From Candidatus Sysuiplasma acidicola (GTDB taxonomy: Archaea; Thermoplasmatota; Thermoplasmata; Sysuiplasmatales; Sysuiplasmataceae): a DNA stretch of 34,731 bases. Location: the NCBI GenBank assembly GCA_019721035.1, contig JAHEAA010000021.1, forward strand, positions 1 to 34,731. The letters run 5' to 3'. Within the stretch, counting starts at the first letter, position 1; each line of letters begins with the position of its first letter. Under the pieces are notes generated by a model. The model saw only the letters and a list, made by a program, of their open reading frames with translations. It made no database searches and was not told the DNA's origin. The position numbers and the translations under genes are program-made. Shown one piece after another: positions 14,927-22,553 of this stretch.

Positions 14927-15907
14927 ATGAACAGCAGACGTTTGGGTGTTTTCATATTGATCGTCATGATTGTATTTACCCCATCTATTGGACTTGTGCA
15001 TGCCGGTACGAGACCAGCGACCGCGCCAAGTGCAGGCAGGAGCGCGATAGTCTGGATGGGATTGGAGATTACTGGAGAGAATGTCAGTGCAGACCTGCAG
15101 TCTATCGGCAGTCACAGGGGTGATTTGACCGGTGTGTCGTATGAACATTATATGCTCGGATCTCAGGGATACTTCGGGCCCATTCTTGGCGTAAGCAACG
15201 TCACCGGCCGAATAAAATCTTTCGGTCTTCAGACGTACCCGATGATCATAAGCGCGAATCTTGGTGACATCGAATACGTCATCGACCATCCGTCGAATTT
15301 TATCACCAAATCTGTTTCAAAGGCTAAATGGGCGGGATATACAGGATACAACATCGATTTTGAACCGACGCAGATGGCAAACGCATCGGTTGCCGGCGCC
15401 TATGCGTCGTTCCTGACAGCATTTGCAGACGCACTCCACAAGGAGGGCAAGAAACTCACTGTTGACATAGCTACCTGGAATCCAATCTGGAATTTCACAG
15501 AACTTGCAAACACCACTGTGAATACACTTTACGACATGAGCACTTACGCTTCACCGTCGTTTAATTTTGCTGCCGCATTGGGCTACGCAAACGCCACGAT
15601 TCCTCACTCGAAACTCGGCGTTGGCCTCATAACTGTAAATGTCAACACCGGAGCCCTTCTGCAGAATTATTCCGTTTCGGCGAGATTTATCGCCCTTCAA
15701 TCTGACGGCGTGCTCAAAATCGCAATATGGGACATGCCGCTTGCCTCTTACTGGTGGCCCTATCTGCACCAGTTTATAGTCGCGGGCAAAGTGCAGGCGA
15801 GCACTATTCCGGTTCTGGCATACGCGATTGCTGCTGTCGGAGGTCTGGCCCTTGCAGCGGTTGCAGCACTCTTTGTAAACAGGAGAAGAAGCAGAAGGGC
15901 GAAATAG
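14927..15907 (+). CDS. GH18-like surface glycosidase, membrane anchored
   Basis: A secreted protein of 326 residues with an N-terminal signal segment (about 6-26), a TIM-barrel-like domain and a C-terminal membrane helix (about 293-317) followed by a basic tail (NRRRSRRAK), so the enzyme would sit outside the cell anchored at its C terminus. GYNIDFEP (140-147) matches the chitinase-family DxxDxDxE pattern at its last D and E; E146 would be the catalytic acid, while the first aspartates are replaced by tyrosine and asparagine. Later segments (STYASPSF, HSKLGVGLITVN, AIWDMPL) fit the barrel strands. The substrate may be a glycan on cell surface or in the environment; activity is not certain given the altered motif. 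Confidence 0.75.
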   Translation: MNSRRLGVFILIVMIVFTPSIGLVHAGTRPATAPSAGRSAIVWMGLEITGENVSADLQSIGSHRGDLTGVSYEHYMLGSQGYFGPILGVSNVTGRIKSFGLQTYPMIISANLGDIEYVIDHPSNFITKSVSKAKWAGYTGYNIDFEPTQMANASVAGAYASFLTAFADALHKEGKKLTVDIATWNPIWNFTELANTTVNTLYDMSTYASPSFNFAAALGYANATIPHSKLGVGLITVNVNTGALLQNYSVSARFIALQSDGVLKIAIWDMPLASYWWPYLHQFIVAGKVQASTIPVLAYAIAAVGGLALAAVAALFVNRRRSRRAK

Positions 15908-16080
15908 GCTCTGATACCGTGATGAGCGCTGCGACGGATGTAAAGCAGTTGATGGAAGCAGCATCATGCAGCCGCGAAATTCAGGAACCTGAGAGTCAGC
16001 TTACCGCAATTGCGCTATGAACAGCATTAACACGAACATCCTCAGAAATGAGACGGAAAAGCAATTGAAATTTCGAAAGC

Positions 16081-17292
16081 TCAGCTTGCAGTTTGTGCCG
16101 ACTCGCCGGTGAGAATGGGATCCCGTCCAAATCTGGCGAGAAATATGCCGGCCATGAGTGCCACAGGTACGGTAAGAAGCAGAAAGACGCTGCCGAGTCC
16201 GATGACCGCCGATAATGCACCGACAATGAACGGCACAACAGCGAAAATGATGTTATTGAACGCGAGAAAGTAGGAATTCACCGCACTTCTCTCTTCCCTC
16301 TTTGTACCGCGGGCAATCATAATTGTTGACATCGGGTAAATGGAGCCATGAGGGAAGCCAAGCAGAGCCATAACGATCAGGAATGAAGTGAATGACGGAG
16401 AAAACGCCATTCCAATCAGGCCCGCGAGCGTGATCGTCACAGATGCGGCAAAGAACGGCTTGAGTGAATTCTGTGGAACAATCATTATTGCAAGTCGCGT
16501 TATGAAGGAAACGGTGAAAAACGGGATGAATGACAGATACGCGGCACTGCTCGAAACGCTGAATTTTTCTATTGCGTAAATTGCGAGGAATGTTGTAATG
16601 GCTGCAAATGGTATGCTGTAAGTCGAATTCGCAAGGAGAGAGGAGATGAAGCCGCTGCTACCAAGTGCAGTCCTGCCACGTGATTCAGACCTGATTTCAG
16701 GGAAATCAACAACCATTGAAAGAAAGAAACCTGCGACTGCGAGAACATCGAAGAACAGGAAAACTGTCCTGTAATCTACAAAACTGAGCAGCCGGGTTTC
16801 TATGAACGGGCCGATGATAAGGCTTGCACTGAGGCTGGTGGTATAGAGCGCCAGAAGCCGCTCGGTCGACTTCATGTCTTTAGCCGTGGATGCGGCCGTG
16901 ATTAGATTTGGCATGACGATTCCACTCGCAAAACCCGCGAAGGAAGCAATGAGCCAGACTGTAGTGGATGTGGAAAAGTAGAAGAGCGGAAGGGCTAGTG
17001 CGATCGCACCATTGGAAGCAATAAAAGCCCTCCTTCGCCATTTTCCGACAAGCCTGGGGTTCAGATAGGATGTTGCGGCAAAGGTTGCCACGAAAGAAGA
17101 TGCTGCCAGAAGACCGACAACAGCATTGCTGAATCCCAGTGAATGTTTGGCAAATGGAGATATCGTTGTCATGATCATATTATTTGTTGCACGGGCAGCG
17201 ACAGTCATCAAGGAAAGGGTAACGGCGAAGTATACGAACTCCGGCAGTTTGCGCCTGCCTTGTGGAAACACCGAATGAACGACCTTCTTCAA
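16081..17292 (-). CDS. Major facilitator superfamily transporter
   Basis: A secondary transporter of about 403 residues with roughly twelve hydrophobic segments and the usual two halves. A loop rich in basic residues after the second helix (NPRLVGKWRRRAF) corresponds to the MFS motif A region, and FGFPHGSIYP-like text (LLGFPHGSIYPMSTIMIARG) fits the later half. Arg and Asn in an early helix (AARATNNMI) are unusual and may bind substrate. The start is taken as TTG at 17292 because a TATA box lies 27 bases upstream; an ATG at 17355 would lie beyond that box. The gene diverges from the ArsA operon, with promoters about 100 bases apart. The substrate cannot be told. Confidence 0.85.
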   Translation of the reverse strand: MKKVVHSVFPQGRRKLPEFVYFAVTLSLMTVAARATNNMIMTTISPFAKHSLGFSNAVVGLLAASSFVATFAATSYLNPRLVGKWRRRAFIASNGAIALALPLFYFSTSTTVWLIASFAGFASGIVMPNLITAASTAKDMKSTERLLALYTTSLSASLIIGPFIETRLLSFVDYRTVFLFFDVLAVAGFFLSMVVDFPEIRSESRGRTALGSSGFISSLLANSTYSIPFAAITTFLAIYAIEKFSVSSSAAYLSFIPFFTVSFITRLAIMIVPQNSLKPFFAASVTITLAGLIGMAFSPSFTSFLIVMALLGFPHGSIYPMSTIMIARGTKREERSAVNSYFLAFNNIIFAVVPFIVGALSAVIGLGSVFLLLTVPVALMAGIFLARFGRDPILTGESAQTAS

Positions 17293-17313
17293 GGATCGTG
17301 CAAAACTCAGACT

Positions 17314-17323
17314 GCAATTTAAG
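17314..17323 (-). promoter_or_regulatory. TATA box of the MFS gene
   Basis: The minus strand reads GCTTAAATTG, centred about 27 bases ahead of the TTG at 17292. It decides between that start and the more distant ATG. Confidence 0.5.
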
Positions 17324-17411
17324 CGTTTAGCAGTGTGACCTGTTAACACAAGCATGAAGAGTGAAATCAGCTGTACGGATTGCTGTGCACGAAGCTGCTC
17401 AGAAGCACGGG

Positions 17412-17453
17412 AAAATATAATAGGTTGAAGGCAGCACTGAAGGATTGAGGTGA
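17412..17453 (+). promoter_or_regulatory. Promoter and ribosome-binding site of the ArsA operon
   Basis: AAAATATAAT (17412-17421) is a good TATA box. GAGGTGA (17447-17453) matches the complement of the archaeal 16S rRNA 3' end and lies 4 bases before the TTG at 17458, supporting that unusual start codon. Confidence 0.65.
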
Positions 17454-17457
17454 GCCT

Positions 17458-18678
17458 TTGAGGATACTGGTTTACACGGGCAAGGGAGGTGTCGGAAAAA
17501 CCTCCGTTTCAGCGGCTACTGCGCTCAAATGTGCCGAGAAAGGTTTGAGGACAATCATAATCAGCACAGATTCTGCTCACAGCCTGTCGGATAGCGTGGA
17601 TGTGGAAATCGGGCCGTCGATAAAAAATATCGGCGACAACCTGGACGGTCTGGAAATTGACATACTCAAGGAACTCGAAGAAAACTGGAACGACATCAGA
17701 ACATACATTTTCACTTTCTTCACGTCGCAGGGAATGGATGAAATTTCTGCCAAAGAGATGGCGATCTTCCCCGGAATGGAATTCATTGCTGCACTGTTTT
17801 ATCTTGAGCGCTTCTACAGAAATGACGAATACGACGTTGTGGTGGTTGACACTGCACCTACCGCTGACACGCTGCGCCTGCTCAGCTTTCCTGATGTGGC
17901 AGACTGGTATTTCCAGCGTTTTTACGGCGTGATGAAAAATTTTGTCAAAGTGGCCAGAGTGACTGTGGGAAAAGTCATTTCGATACCTCTCCCGTCGGAT
18001 GAGGCTATGCACGAATTCGAAAAATTCAATCTCAGGATAAAGGATGTCAGGGAACTGCTGACGAATCCCGAGATAACATCCGTTCGCCTGGTGACGAATC
18101 CTGAGAAGATGGTGATCAGCGAGACCATGCGGGCCTACACGTATCTTTCACTGTACAATCTCAACGTTGAGGCACTCATTGTGAACAGAGTGTATGACAG
18201 GAATGCAAAAAACGCGGATCCGATGAAATTGAAGGAGCAGGAGCAGTACCTTTCCATGGTTCAGGAAGTATTTTCCGGGCTGAAAATTTTCTACGCTCAC
18301 CAGTTTACGCTCGAGGTTGTTGGCAAAGAATCAGTGCGCAGGCTGGCAGACGAGCTTTTCTCTGATTCTGATCCGTCGGAGATATTCAGCCGGGAGAATC
18401 CGCTGAAGATTGTGTCAAAAGGTGGAACGACGACAATAAAGCTCAAGGTGCCATTCACGAACATTGCCAGCCTAGAGTTATATACCACGCGAGACGCTAT
18501 CATAGTCAACATCGGTCCGTACAGGAACACGATTGCACTGCCGCTCGGACTGTATGGAAGGGAAGTTTCATCTGCGGAAATATCCGACGGTGTACTTTCA
18601 ATCAGATTTACGGAGGAGGAAAATGCCGGAAAGAAAGGAAAGCGATCTCTTGGAAGAAAAAACAAAAGAACTGATTGA
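17458..18678 (+). CDS. arsA: ArsA/Get3-like ATPase with C-terminal Hsp20-like domain
   Basis: A deviant Walker-A ATPase: GKGGVGKT at 8-15, the switch-I-like segment STDSAHSLSD at 36-45 and DTAPTADTLRLL at 131-142. These are the features of ArsA/Get3 proteins, which in eukaryotes deliver tail-anchored membrane proteins. The C-terminal part (about 320-385; TTTIKLKVPF to LSIRF) matches the Hsp20-like domain that follows the ATPase in many archaeal ArsA proteins. No arsenic genes are nearby, so a role in membrane-protein targeting or chaperoning is more likely than arsenite efflux. The TTG start is supported by GAGGTGA. The 3' end overlaps the next gene by 56 bases. Confidence 0.93.
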   Translation: MRILVYTGKGGVGKTSVSAATALKCAEKGLRTIIISTDSAHSLSDSVDVEIGPSIKNIGDNLDGLEIDILKELEENWNDIRTYIFTFFTSQGMDEISAKEMAIFPGMEFIAALFYLERFYRNDEYDVVVVDTAPTADTLRLLSFPDVADWYFQRFYGVMKNFVKVARVTVGKVISIPLPSDEAMHEFEKFNLRIKDVRELLTNPEITSVRLVTNPEKMVISETMRAYTYLSLYNLNVEALIVNRVYDRNAKNADPMKLKEQEQYLSMVQEVFSGLKIFYAHQFTLEVVGKESVRRLADELFSDSDPSEIFSRENPLKIVSKGGTTTIKLKVPFTNIASLELYTTRDAIIVNIGPYRNTIALPLGLYGREVSSAEISDGVLSIRFTEEENAGKKGKRSLGRKNKRTD

Positions 18679-18928
18679 GCATGCGTACAGGGCTGGCATC
18701 GGCACACTGTCTGCATTGAGATCAGTGCTGCCTGCCCCTCCGACCAATTCCAGGGCACTCAGGGAATTCAGGAATGCCCAGAAGGAGATGTTGCTTACAG
18801 CAAGATCTTTTATCGATGCTCAGATTGCATTCATAGACATATTTGATGCCGCATCCGGAAACAGAAGCGGTAAGAAGCAGATAAAGAAAATTGAAGTCAG
18901 GGACAAGAGCCAACCTGCCCGGAAATGA
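18623..18928 (+). CDS. Small helical protein in the ArsA operon
   Basis: This 101-residue protein begins MPERKESDLLEEKTKELIEH at an ATG with a strong GGAGGAGGA site (18612-18620). It lies in another frame over the last 56 bases of the ArsA gene, so the two are translationally coupled. The sequence predicts two helices (about 5-35 and 48-75) separated by a proline-rich turn (VLPAPPTNSR), then a basic tail (KKQIKKIEVRDKSQPARK). No membrane segment, cysteine cluster or known motif is visible. Close coupling suggests a partner or cofactor of the ATPase; this is inference from position. Confidence 0.75.
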   Translation: MPERKESDLLEEKTKELIEHAYRAGIGTLSALRSVLPAPPTNSRALREFRNAQKEMLLTARSFIDAQIAFIDIFDAASGNRSGKKQIKKIEVRDKSQPARK

Positions 18929-19015
18929 TTGACGTGCGGCATTAAATGTGCTGCCACCTGCCCGATGTCAGCCACAATAGCAAACAATAATGATGGCGCG
19001 TTCCTTCTGGTGATT

Positions 19016-19381
19016 ATGGAAAGCGGCGGAAGGTCGAACGTCACTGACCACATGGCAAATGTGAGGACATACCTTGCATGGGTGCGCACAGGGATAACTG
19101 TAATTGCACTCGGTTTTGTTGTGGCCAAATTCGGGATAATCATCAAGGAGCTCGTTCCAGGCGCTCCTACGACTTCGTATCATCTTTCTTCTGCGATTGG
19201 AATAGCGCTGGTTCTTGCAGGGGGGTTCATGCAGTTGCTAGCGCTGCGGAGTTTTCTCAGCAACAGGAAAAGTATTGAGGCTGGCAATTACGCGCCTTCA
19301 GCGGTTGGCGAGGTTTCGACTGGAATTATCTCATTCATCATAGCAATTATGCTCATATTGTACATGCTGCTCACGCTGTAA
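19016..19381 (+). CDS. DUF202 family membrane protein
   Basis: A 121-residue protein with three membrane segments and the DUF202 signature at its N terminus: HMANVRTYLAWVRTGITVI. The segments are about residues 24-43, 58-78 and 98-119. Function of the family is not established; related bacterial proteins are small inner-membrane proteins. The ATG at 19016 gives the usual short N terminus; GGTGATT lies immediately before it, close for a ribosome-binding site, so an upstream ATG at 18965 remains possible. The gene sits 87 bases after the small ArsA-linked gene and 40 bases before the glycosylase-like gene. Confidence 0.82.
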   Translation: MESGGRSNVTDHMANVRTYLAWVRTGITVIALGFVVAKFGIIIKELVPGAPTTSYHLSSAIGIALVLAGGFMQLLALRSFLSNRKSIEAGNYAPSAVGEVSTGIISFIIAIMLILYMLLTL

Positions 19382-19420
19382 CGCAACTGCGAGCTGTTTC
19401 AATCAGATGGACGGCCACTC

Positions 19421-20680
19421 ATGACTGAAGAACTGAAAATTTCAATCGATAATGCAAGGAAGCTTGCCGTCATCAAGCAGCACCTATCGCAGCCCGGACA
19501 CAGCAGCGATGACTCAGTCGACGATAAAATAATGGGCGTGATGCGGGATATCGGCTACCTGCAGATTGACCCGATAAGCACTGTAGCAAGAAATCCGCTT
19601 CTTGTCCTCTGGAGCCGAATCGGCAATTTCGACAAGAACAGTCTGAACAGACTCCTGTGGAAAGAGAGGCGCCTTTTCGAGTATCGCGCACACGCAGCAT
19701 CGATTGTGATGACAGAGGATTATCCCGTATACCGCAGGGCGATGAAAGATTATGCAAACAGCAACAACGCATATGATGAGAAGACTCTGAGCTGGATGAA
19801 GAGCAACGAAAGACTGGCAAAGCGGATTAAAACGGCACTGAAAAAACGCGGACCAGTTCCATCAAGGGAAATAGAAGACGAGTCCGACATTGGGTGGAAA
19901 TCAACAGGATGGAGCAATGAGAGAAACGTAAACAGGATGCTTGAACTGCTGCTCTACAAAGGGCAGGTTATGGTGGCGGAGAGACTGGAAGGCGGGCAGA
20001 AACTCTGGGACCTTGCCGAACGAGTACTGCCTGCCTGGACTCCGCGTGGAGAGCTCACGGAAGAAGAGGTGGAGAGGATTTGCATAGAGAAGTCATTGAA
20101 GGCTATGGGTGTGGCCACAGCAGCTGAAATTGCTTCACACTTCGTTCCCAGAAGATACAAGCATCTGGAAAAGCTGTTAAATGGAATGGTGAAGGACGGG
20201 GCCGTGGCACAAGCCAGAATAATTAAAAACAGCCATTCGCTGGATGACAGGTGGTATATCCACTCGGATGATGCAGTCATCCTCGGTGATATAGACAGGC
20301 ACTGGCAGGGAAGGACAACACTCCTGTCCCCCTTTGACAATCTGATTATAGACAGAAAGAGGACGTCGCGGCTGTTTGACTATAAATTCAAAATGGAGAT
20401 ATATGTTCCGCGAGCTTTGCGGAAGCATGGCTATTATGTCATGTCGATCCTTCACGGCGACAGGCTGATTGGAAGAATCGATCCAGAATTTGACAGGAGT
20501 ACAGGCAGGTTGAAAATCAATTCGGTCTTTGAAGAACCGGGCATCAGTTTTTCGGCAGGAATTGTGAAACAGTGCGCCGATTCGATAAGAGAGCTGGCTT
20601 TGTTCCTTGGTGCTGAAAGGGTGACAGCTGCAGGAAAAGTGCAAAGACGCTGGAAAGCAGAGCTGGAGGGCATTGCATGA
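19421..20680 (+). CDS. Winged-helix DNA glycosylase family protein (YcaQ/AlkX-like)
   Basis: A 419-residue member of the HTH_42 family, which includes E. coli YcaQ and Streptomyces AlkZ, DNA glycosylases that remove bulky or crosslinked alkylated bases. GYLQIDPISTVARNPLLVLW is the family hallmark; Q48-I49-D50 corresponds to the catalytic QxD variant (YcaQ/AlkX) rather than QxQ (AlkZ). Repeated winged-helix modules are apparent (VPSREIEDESDIGWK, GVATAAEIASHF), and the segment TTLLSPFDNLIIDRKRTSRL is highly characteristic. The ATG at 19421 fits. Possible roles are repair of crosslinks or protection against a natural product. No resistance or biosynthetic genes are adjacent. Confidence 0.88.
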   Translation: MTEELKISIDNARKLAVIKQHLSQPGHSSDDSVDDKIMGVMRDIGYLQIDPISTVARNPLLVLWSRIGNFDKNSLNRLLWKERRLFEYRAHAASIVMTEDYPVYRRAMKDYANSNNAYDEKTLSWMKSNERLAKRIKTALKKRGPVPSREIEDESDIGWKSTGWSNERNVNRMLELLLYKGQVMVAERLEGGQKLWDLAERVLPAWTPRGELTEEEVERICIEKSLKAMGVATAAEIASHFVPRRYKHLEKLLNGMVKDGAVAQARIIKNSHSLDDRWYIHSDDAVILGDIDRHWQGRTTLLSPFDNLIIDRKRTSRLFDYKFKMEIYVPRALRKHGYYVMSILHGDRLIGRIDPEFDRSTGRLKINSVFEEPGISFSAGIVKQCADSIRELALFLGAERVTAAGKVQRRWKAELEGIA

Positions 20681-20761
20681 AGCGGCTGTTGACCGGTAGT
20701 TCAATTACGCCTGCAATGAATAGAACCCGGCTCAATGTTCAGATTGGCAGAACTGCACAGA

Positions 20762-20776
20762 CTGCCAGCCTGGCAG
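20762..20776. terminator. Perfect palindrome between convergent genes
   Basis: CTGCCAG (20762-20768) and CTGGCAG (20770-20776) are perfect inverted copies around one base, placed between the convergent ends of the glycosylase-like gene and the zinc-finger gene. This position fits a bidirectional transcription end, although there is no long T-run. Confidence 0.35.
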
Positions 20777-20807
20777 AAATATCTCAGCAGTTCAGGCGAT
20801 TACAGAC

Positions 20808-21356
20808 TCAGACATAGAACGCGTTAAGGAAGGCAAGAGGTGCATCTTCGCGTGCTCCTTCAAAGCCCATTCTTGCGTTCAGCGCAAGTGTATTGAGATA
20901 ATGGTGCCTTTCGAATTCGGCGTGTCCTTTCATATCCTCTTCACTCCTGAGCACCATGCCGCACCGCTCGCATATTAGCAGTGAAGGATCGACATTGTGT
21001 ACGATTTTCTCCCAAATTCTACTTTCGAGCTCGTGCTCTTCGTGAAGGTCCCTGAAAGTTGGAATTCCAAGTGTCATGACACCCTCCACAACAGGGACGG
21101 GAAGATCTTTCCCCCAGACACCCAGTTTGAAAGTCACTTCGAATTTTCCCTTTCTTCCGGAAATAACAACGTCCGCGTCCCGGACTCTGCCTATTGCGAC
21201 TCTATCCACATCCTTCCTTCCAGCCCGGATGTCCCAGAAACCTTCCTTTACAGTCTGTGATTCCAAAGCGAATCCTTCGGACGACAGAATCGATTTGATT
21301 TTATTGAAGACATCAGATGGCTCTATTTCCTTTTCAATGAATCCGCATCTCTTCAT
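20808..21356 (-). CDS. Zinc-finger-tailed protein, unknown function
   Basis: About 182 residues. The first 120 residues form a mixed alpha/beta domain (FNKIKSILSSEGFALESQTV, DADVVISGRKGKFEVTFKLG) with no family that I recognise. Near the C terminus CERCG (C129, C132) with H145 and H151 or H152 in KGHAEFERHH gives a C2H2-type zinc finger. Such an arrangement suggests nucleic-acid or protein binding. The start is taken at 21356, preceded by GGAG; an ATG at 21377 is only about 10 bases from the TATA-like AAATATGAAAT and less likely. It converges with the glycosylase-like gene. Confidence 0.75.
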   Translation of the reverse strand: MKRCGFIEKEIEPSDVFNKIKSILSSEGFALESQTVKEGFWDIRAGRKDVDRVAIGRVRDADVVISGRKGKFEVTFKLGVWGKDLPVPVVEGVMTLGIPTFRDLHEEHELESRIWEKIVHNVDPSLLICERCGMVLRSEEDMKGHAEFERHHYLNTLALNARMGFEGAREDAPLAFLNAFYV

Positions 21357-21507
21357 GCATTTAGCATCTCCGCGCATCTATTTCATATTTCACAACAATA
21401 TCTGGCGTATCATTCACCGAATCGAAGTTATGTGCGCCGGTCCCGGCCTGGTTGAAGTCTGCTTGACGAACCGTCATATCCGGGGGATACATGCCTGACT
21501 GATTTTT

Positions 21508-21524
21508 GCTAAAATATATTTAGC
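21508..21524. promoter_or_regulatory. TATA box enclosed in a 6-bp inverted repeat
   Basis: GCTAAA-ATATA-TTTAGC: the arms 21508-21513 and 21519-21524 are perfect inverted copies, and the TATA core lies between them, centred 29 bases ahead of the ATG at 21545. A dimeric regulator could block TBP binding here. It may also be a chance feature of an AT-rich promoter. Confidence 0.45.
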
Positions 21525-21544
21525 AGAAGAAATCATTTTGTACA

Positions 21545-22240
21545 ATGTCAGAATCTAGCACCCCTTCCTCAAAGAAAGGAAAGGGGATTTCTACTGGTGC
21601 CTTTGCAGCCACTGTGGTCATACTATTGATAGTTGCCGGAGCAGGATGGGCGCTTTATGCAGTTAGACCCTCTACTGCAGCGCCTTCTGCTTCTGTGAAG
21701 CAACAGGTCACTTCACTTGCTTATGAACACTGGCAGGCAATAGGTGTTGAGAACCTTTCGCAAACCATGTCACAATACACGTCCGGCTCTGTTCTCTACT
21801 GGTCGGTAAAGGGAAGTGTTCTTAATGGAACATATACGAATAAGAGCACAATTGAAAGTACTTGGTCAAAGTTTTTCTCGCACGACCCTGTCGACTACTA
21901 CTCAGTATATAACTTTAAGATCAGCATTAGTGGAAACGTTGCTTCTGTTACTGCAGATCTTTGGTACATAGTACTAATCAATCAGAGCGCAAAATTGCCG
22001 GTGTCGGGTCTCACTCCTATCAAGGGCAACAGCAGTGTGAACTCCACTGTCGCCACTCTTATTCTGCCTTACCTGCTGACGTATCACTATTCAAACGGAC
22101 TCTGGCACCTGACCAGCGACTGGTGGGGGCTCCCGAGTCCGCACCAGGGATTCGTTGTCAAAGGGATAGTTGAGCAGTTCGCTAATCTATCACCGCCTTC
22201 AAACAGCACGGGGAGTTCGCCTGTAGGTGGATACTATTGA
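21545..22240 (+). CDS. Membrane-anchored extracellular protein, NTF2-like fold suggested
   Basis: A 231-residue protein with a serine/lysine-rich N terminus, one membrane segment (about 19-40) and an outside domain of about 170 residues. The domain pattern (YEHWQAIGVENLSQTMSQYT, LNGTYTNKSTIESTWSKFF, NFKISISGNVASVTADLWYI) resembles NTF2/SnoaL-like alpha+beta domains, which are found in enzymes and in binding proteins. There are several possible N-glycosylation sites (NLS, NGT, NKS, NQS, NSS, NST). A serine/proline-rich C-terminal tail follows. The TATA-containing inverted repeat just upstream supports a leaderless start here. The function is unknown. Confidence 0.75.
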   Translation: MSESSTPSSKKGKGISTGAFAATVVILLIVAGAGWALYAVRPSTAAPSASVKQQVTSLAYEHWQAIGVENLSQTMSQYTSGSVLYWSVKGSVLNGTYTNKSTIESTWSKFFSHDPVDYYSVYNFKISISGNVASVTADLWYIVLINQSAKLPVSGLTPIKGNSSVNSTVATLILPYLLTYHYSNGLWHLTSDWWGLPSPHQGFVVKGIVEQFANLSPPSNSTGSSPVGGYY

Positions 22241-22319
22241 GCCGGCCTGACGATTTCAAGGCCAATATACTCTGATTTCCGATTGGGAAAAACAATATTG
22301 TCTGCCGCATCGGCCGTTG

Positions 22320-22553
22320 ATGAATTGCGTGGAAATCATAACTGAGTCGAGGGGCGAGCTGGATTACCGGCCCATGCAGGGATTCTTGCCGCCTGGGATG
22401 CGAATAAGTAAAACTGTCGTTGCAGAAGAGCACGAAAAGACCATGTGGCTGGAGGGGGGTGTTTTCAATATGCCTCAACAATGTTTCAAATGTCGGATAT
22501 CTGGGCGGCCGCGAAGACAGTCATCTGAGTGTACGTCATCACACCTGGAGTGA
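22320..22553 (+). CDS. Possible small protein, doubtful
   Basis: A frame of 77 residues (MNCVEIITESRGELDYRPMQ at its start) with a TATA-like AAACAATATT about 26 bases upstream. Its last 68 bases run over the 3' end of the minus-strand exoprotein gene, where the sequence becomes basic and unconvincing (RPRRQSSECTSSHLE). The first 55 residues look more protein-like than the rest and include FNMPQQCFKC. It could be a small gene, a remnant, or chance. Confidence 0.25.
   Translation: MNCVEIITESRGELDYRPMQGFLPPGMRISKTVVAEEHEKTMWLEGGVFNMPQQCFKCRISGRPRRQSSECTSSHLE

Noticed and set aside
15922-16020. A 32-codon plus-strand frame after the GH18-like gene
   Set aside because: It is short, without a ribosome-binding site or promoter, and its composition gives no support.
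17458-18678. Calling the ArsA homologue an arsenite pump ATPase
   Set aside because: No arsB, arsR or arsC-like gene is nearby, and a single ATPase domain with an Hsp20-like tail is typical of archaeal homologues not tied to arsenic.
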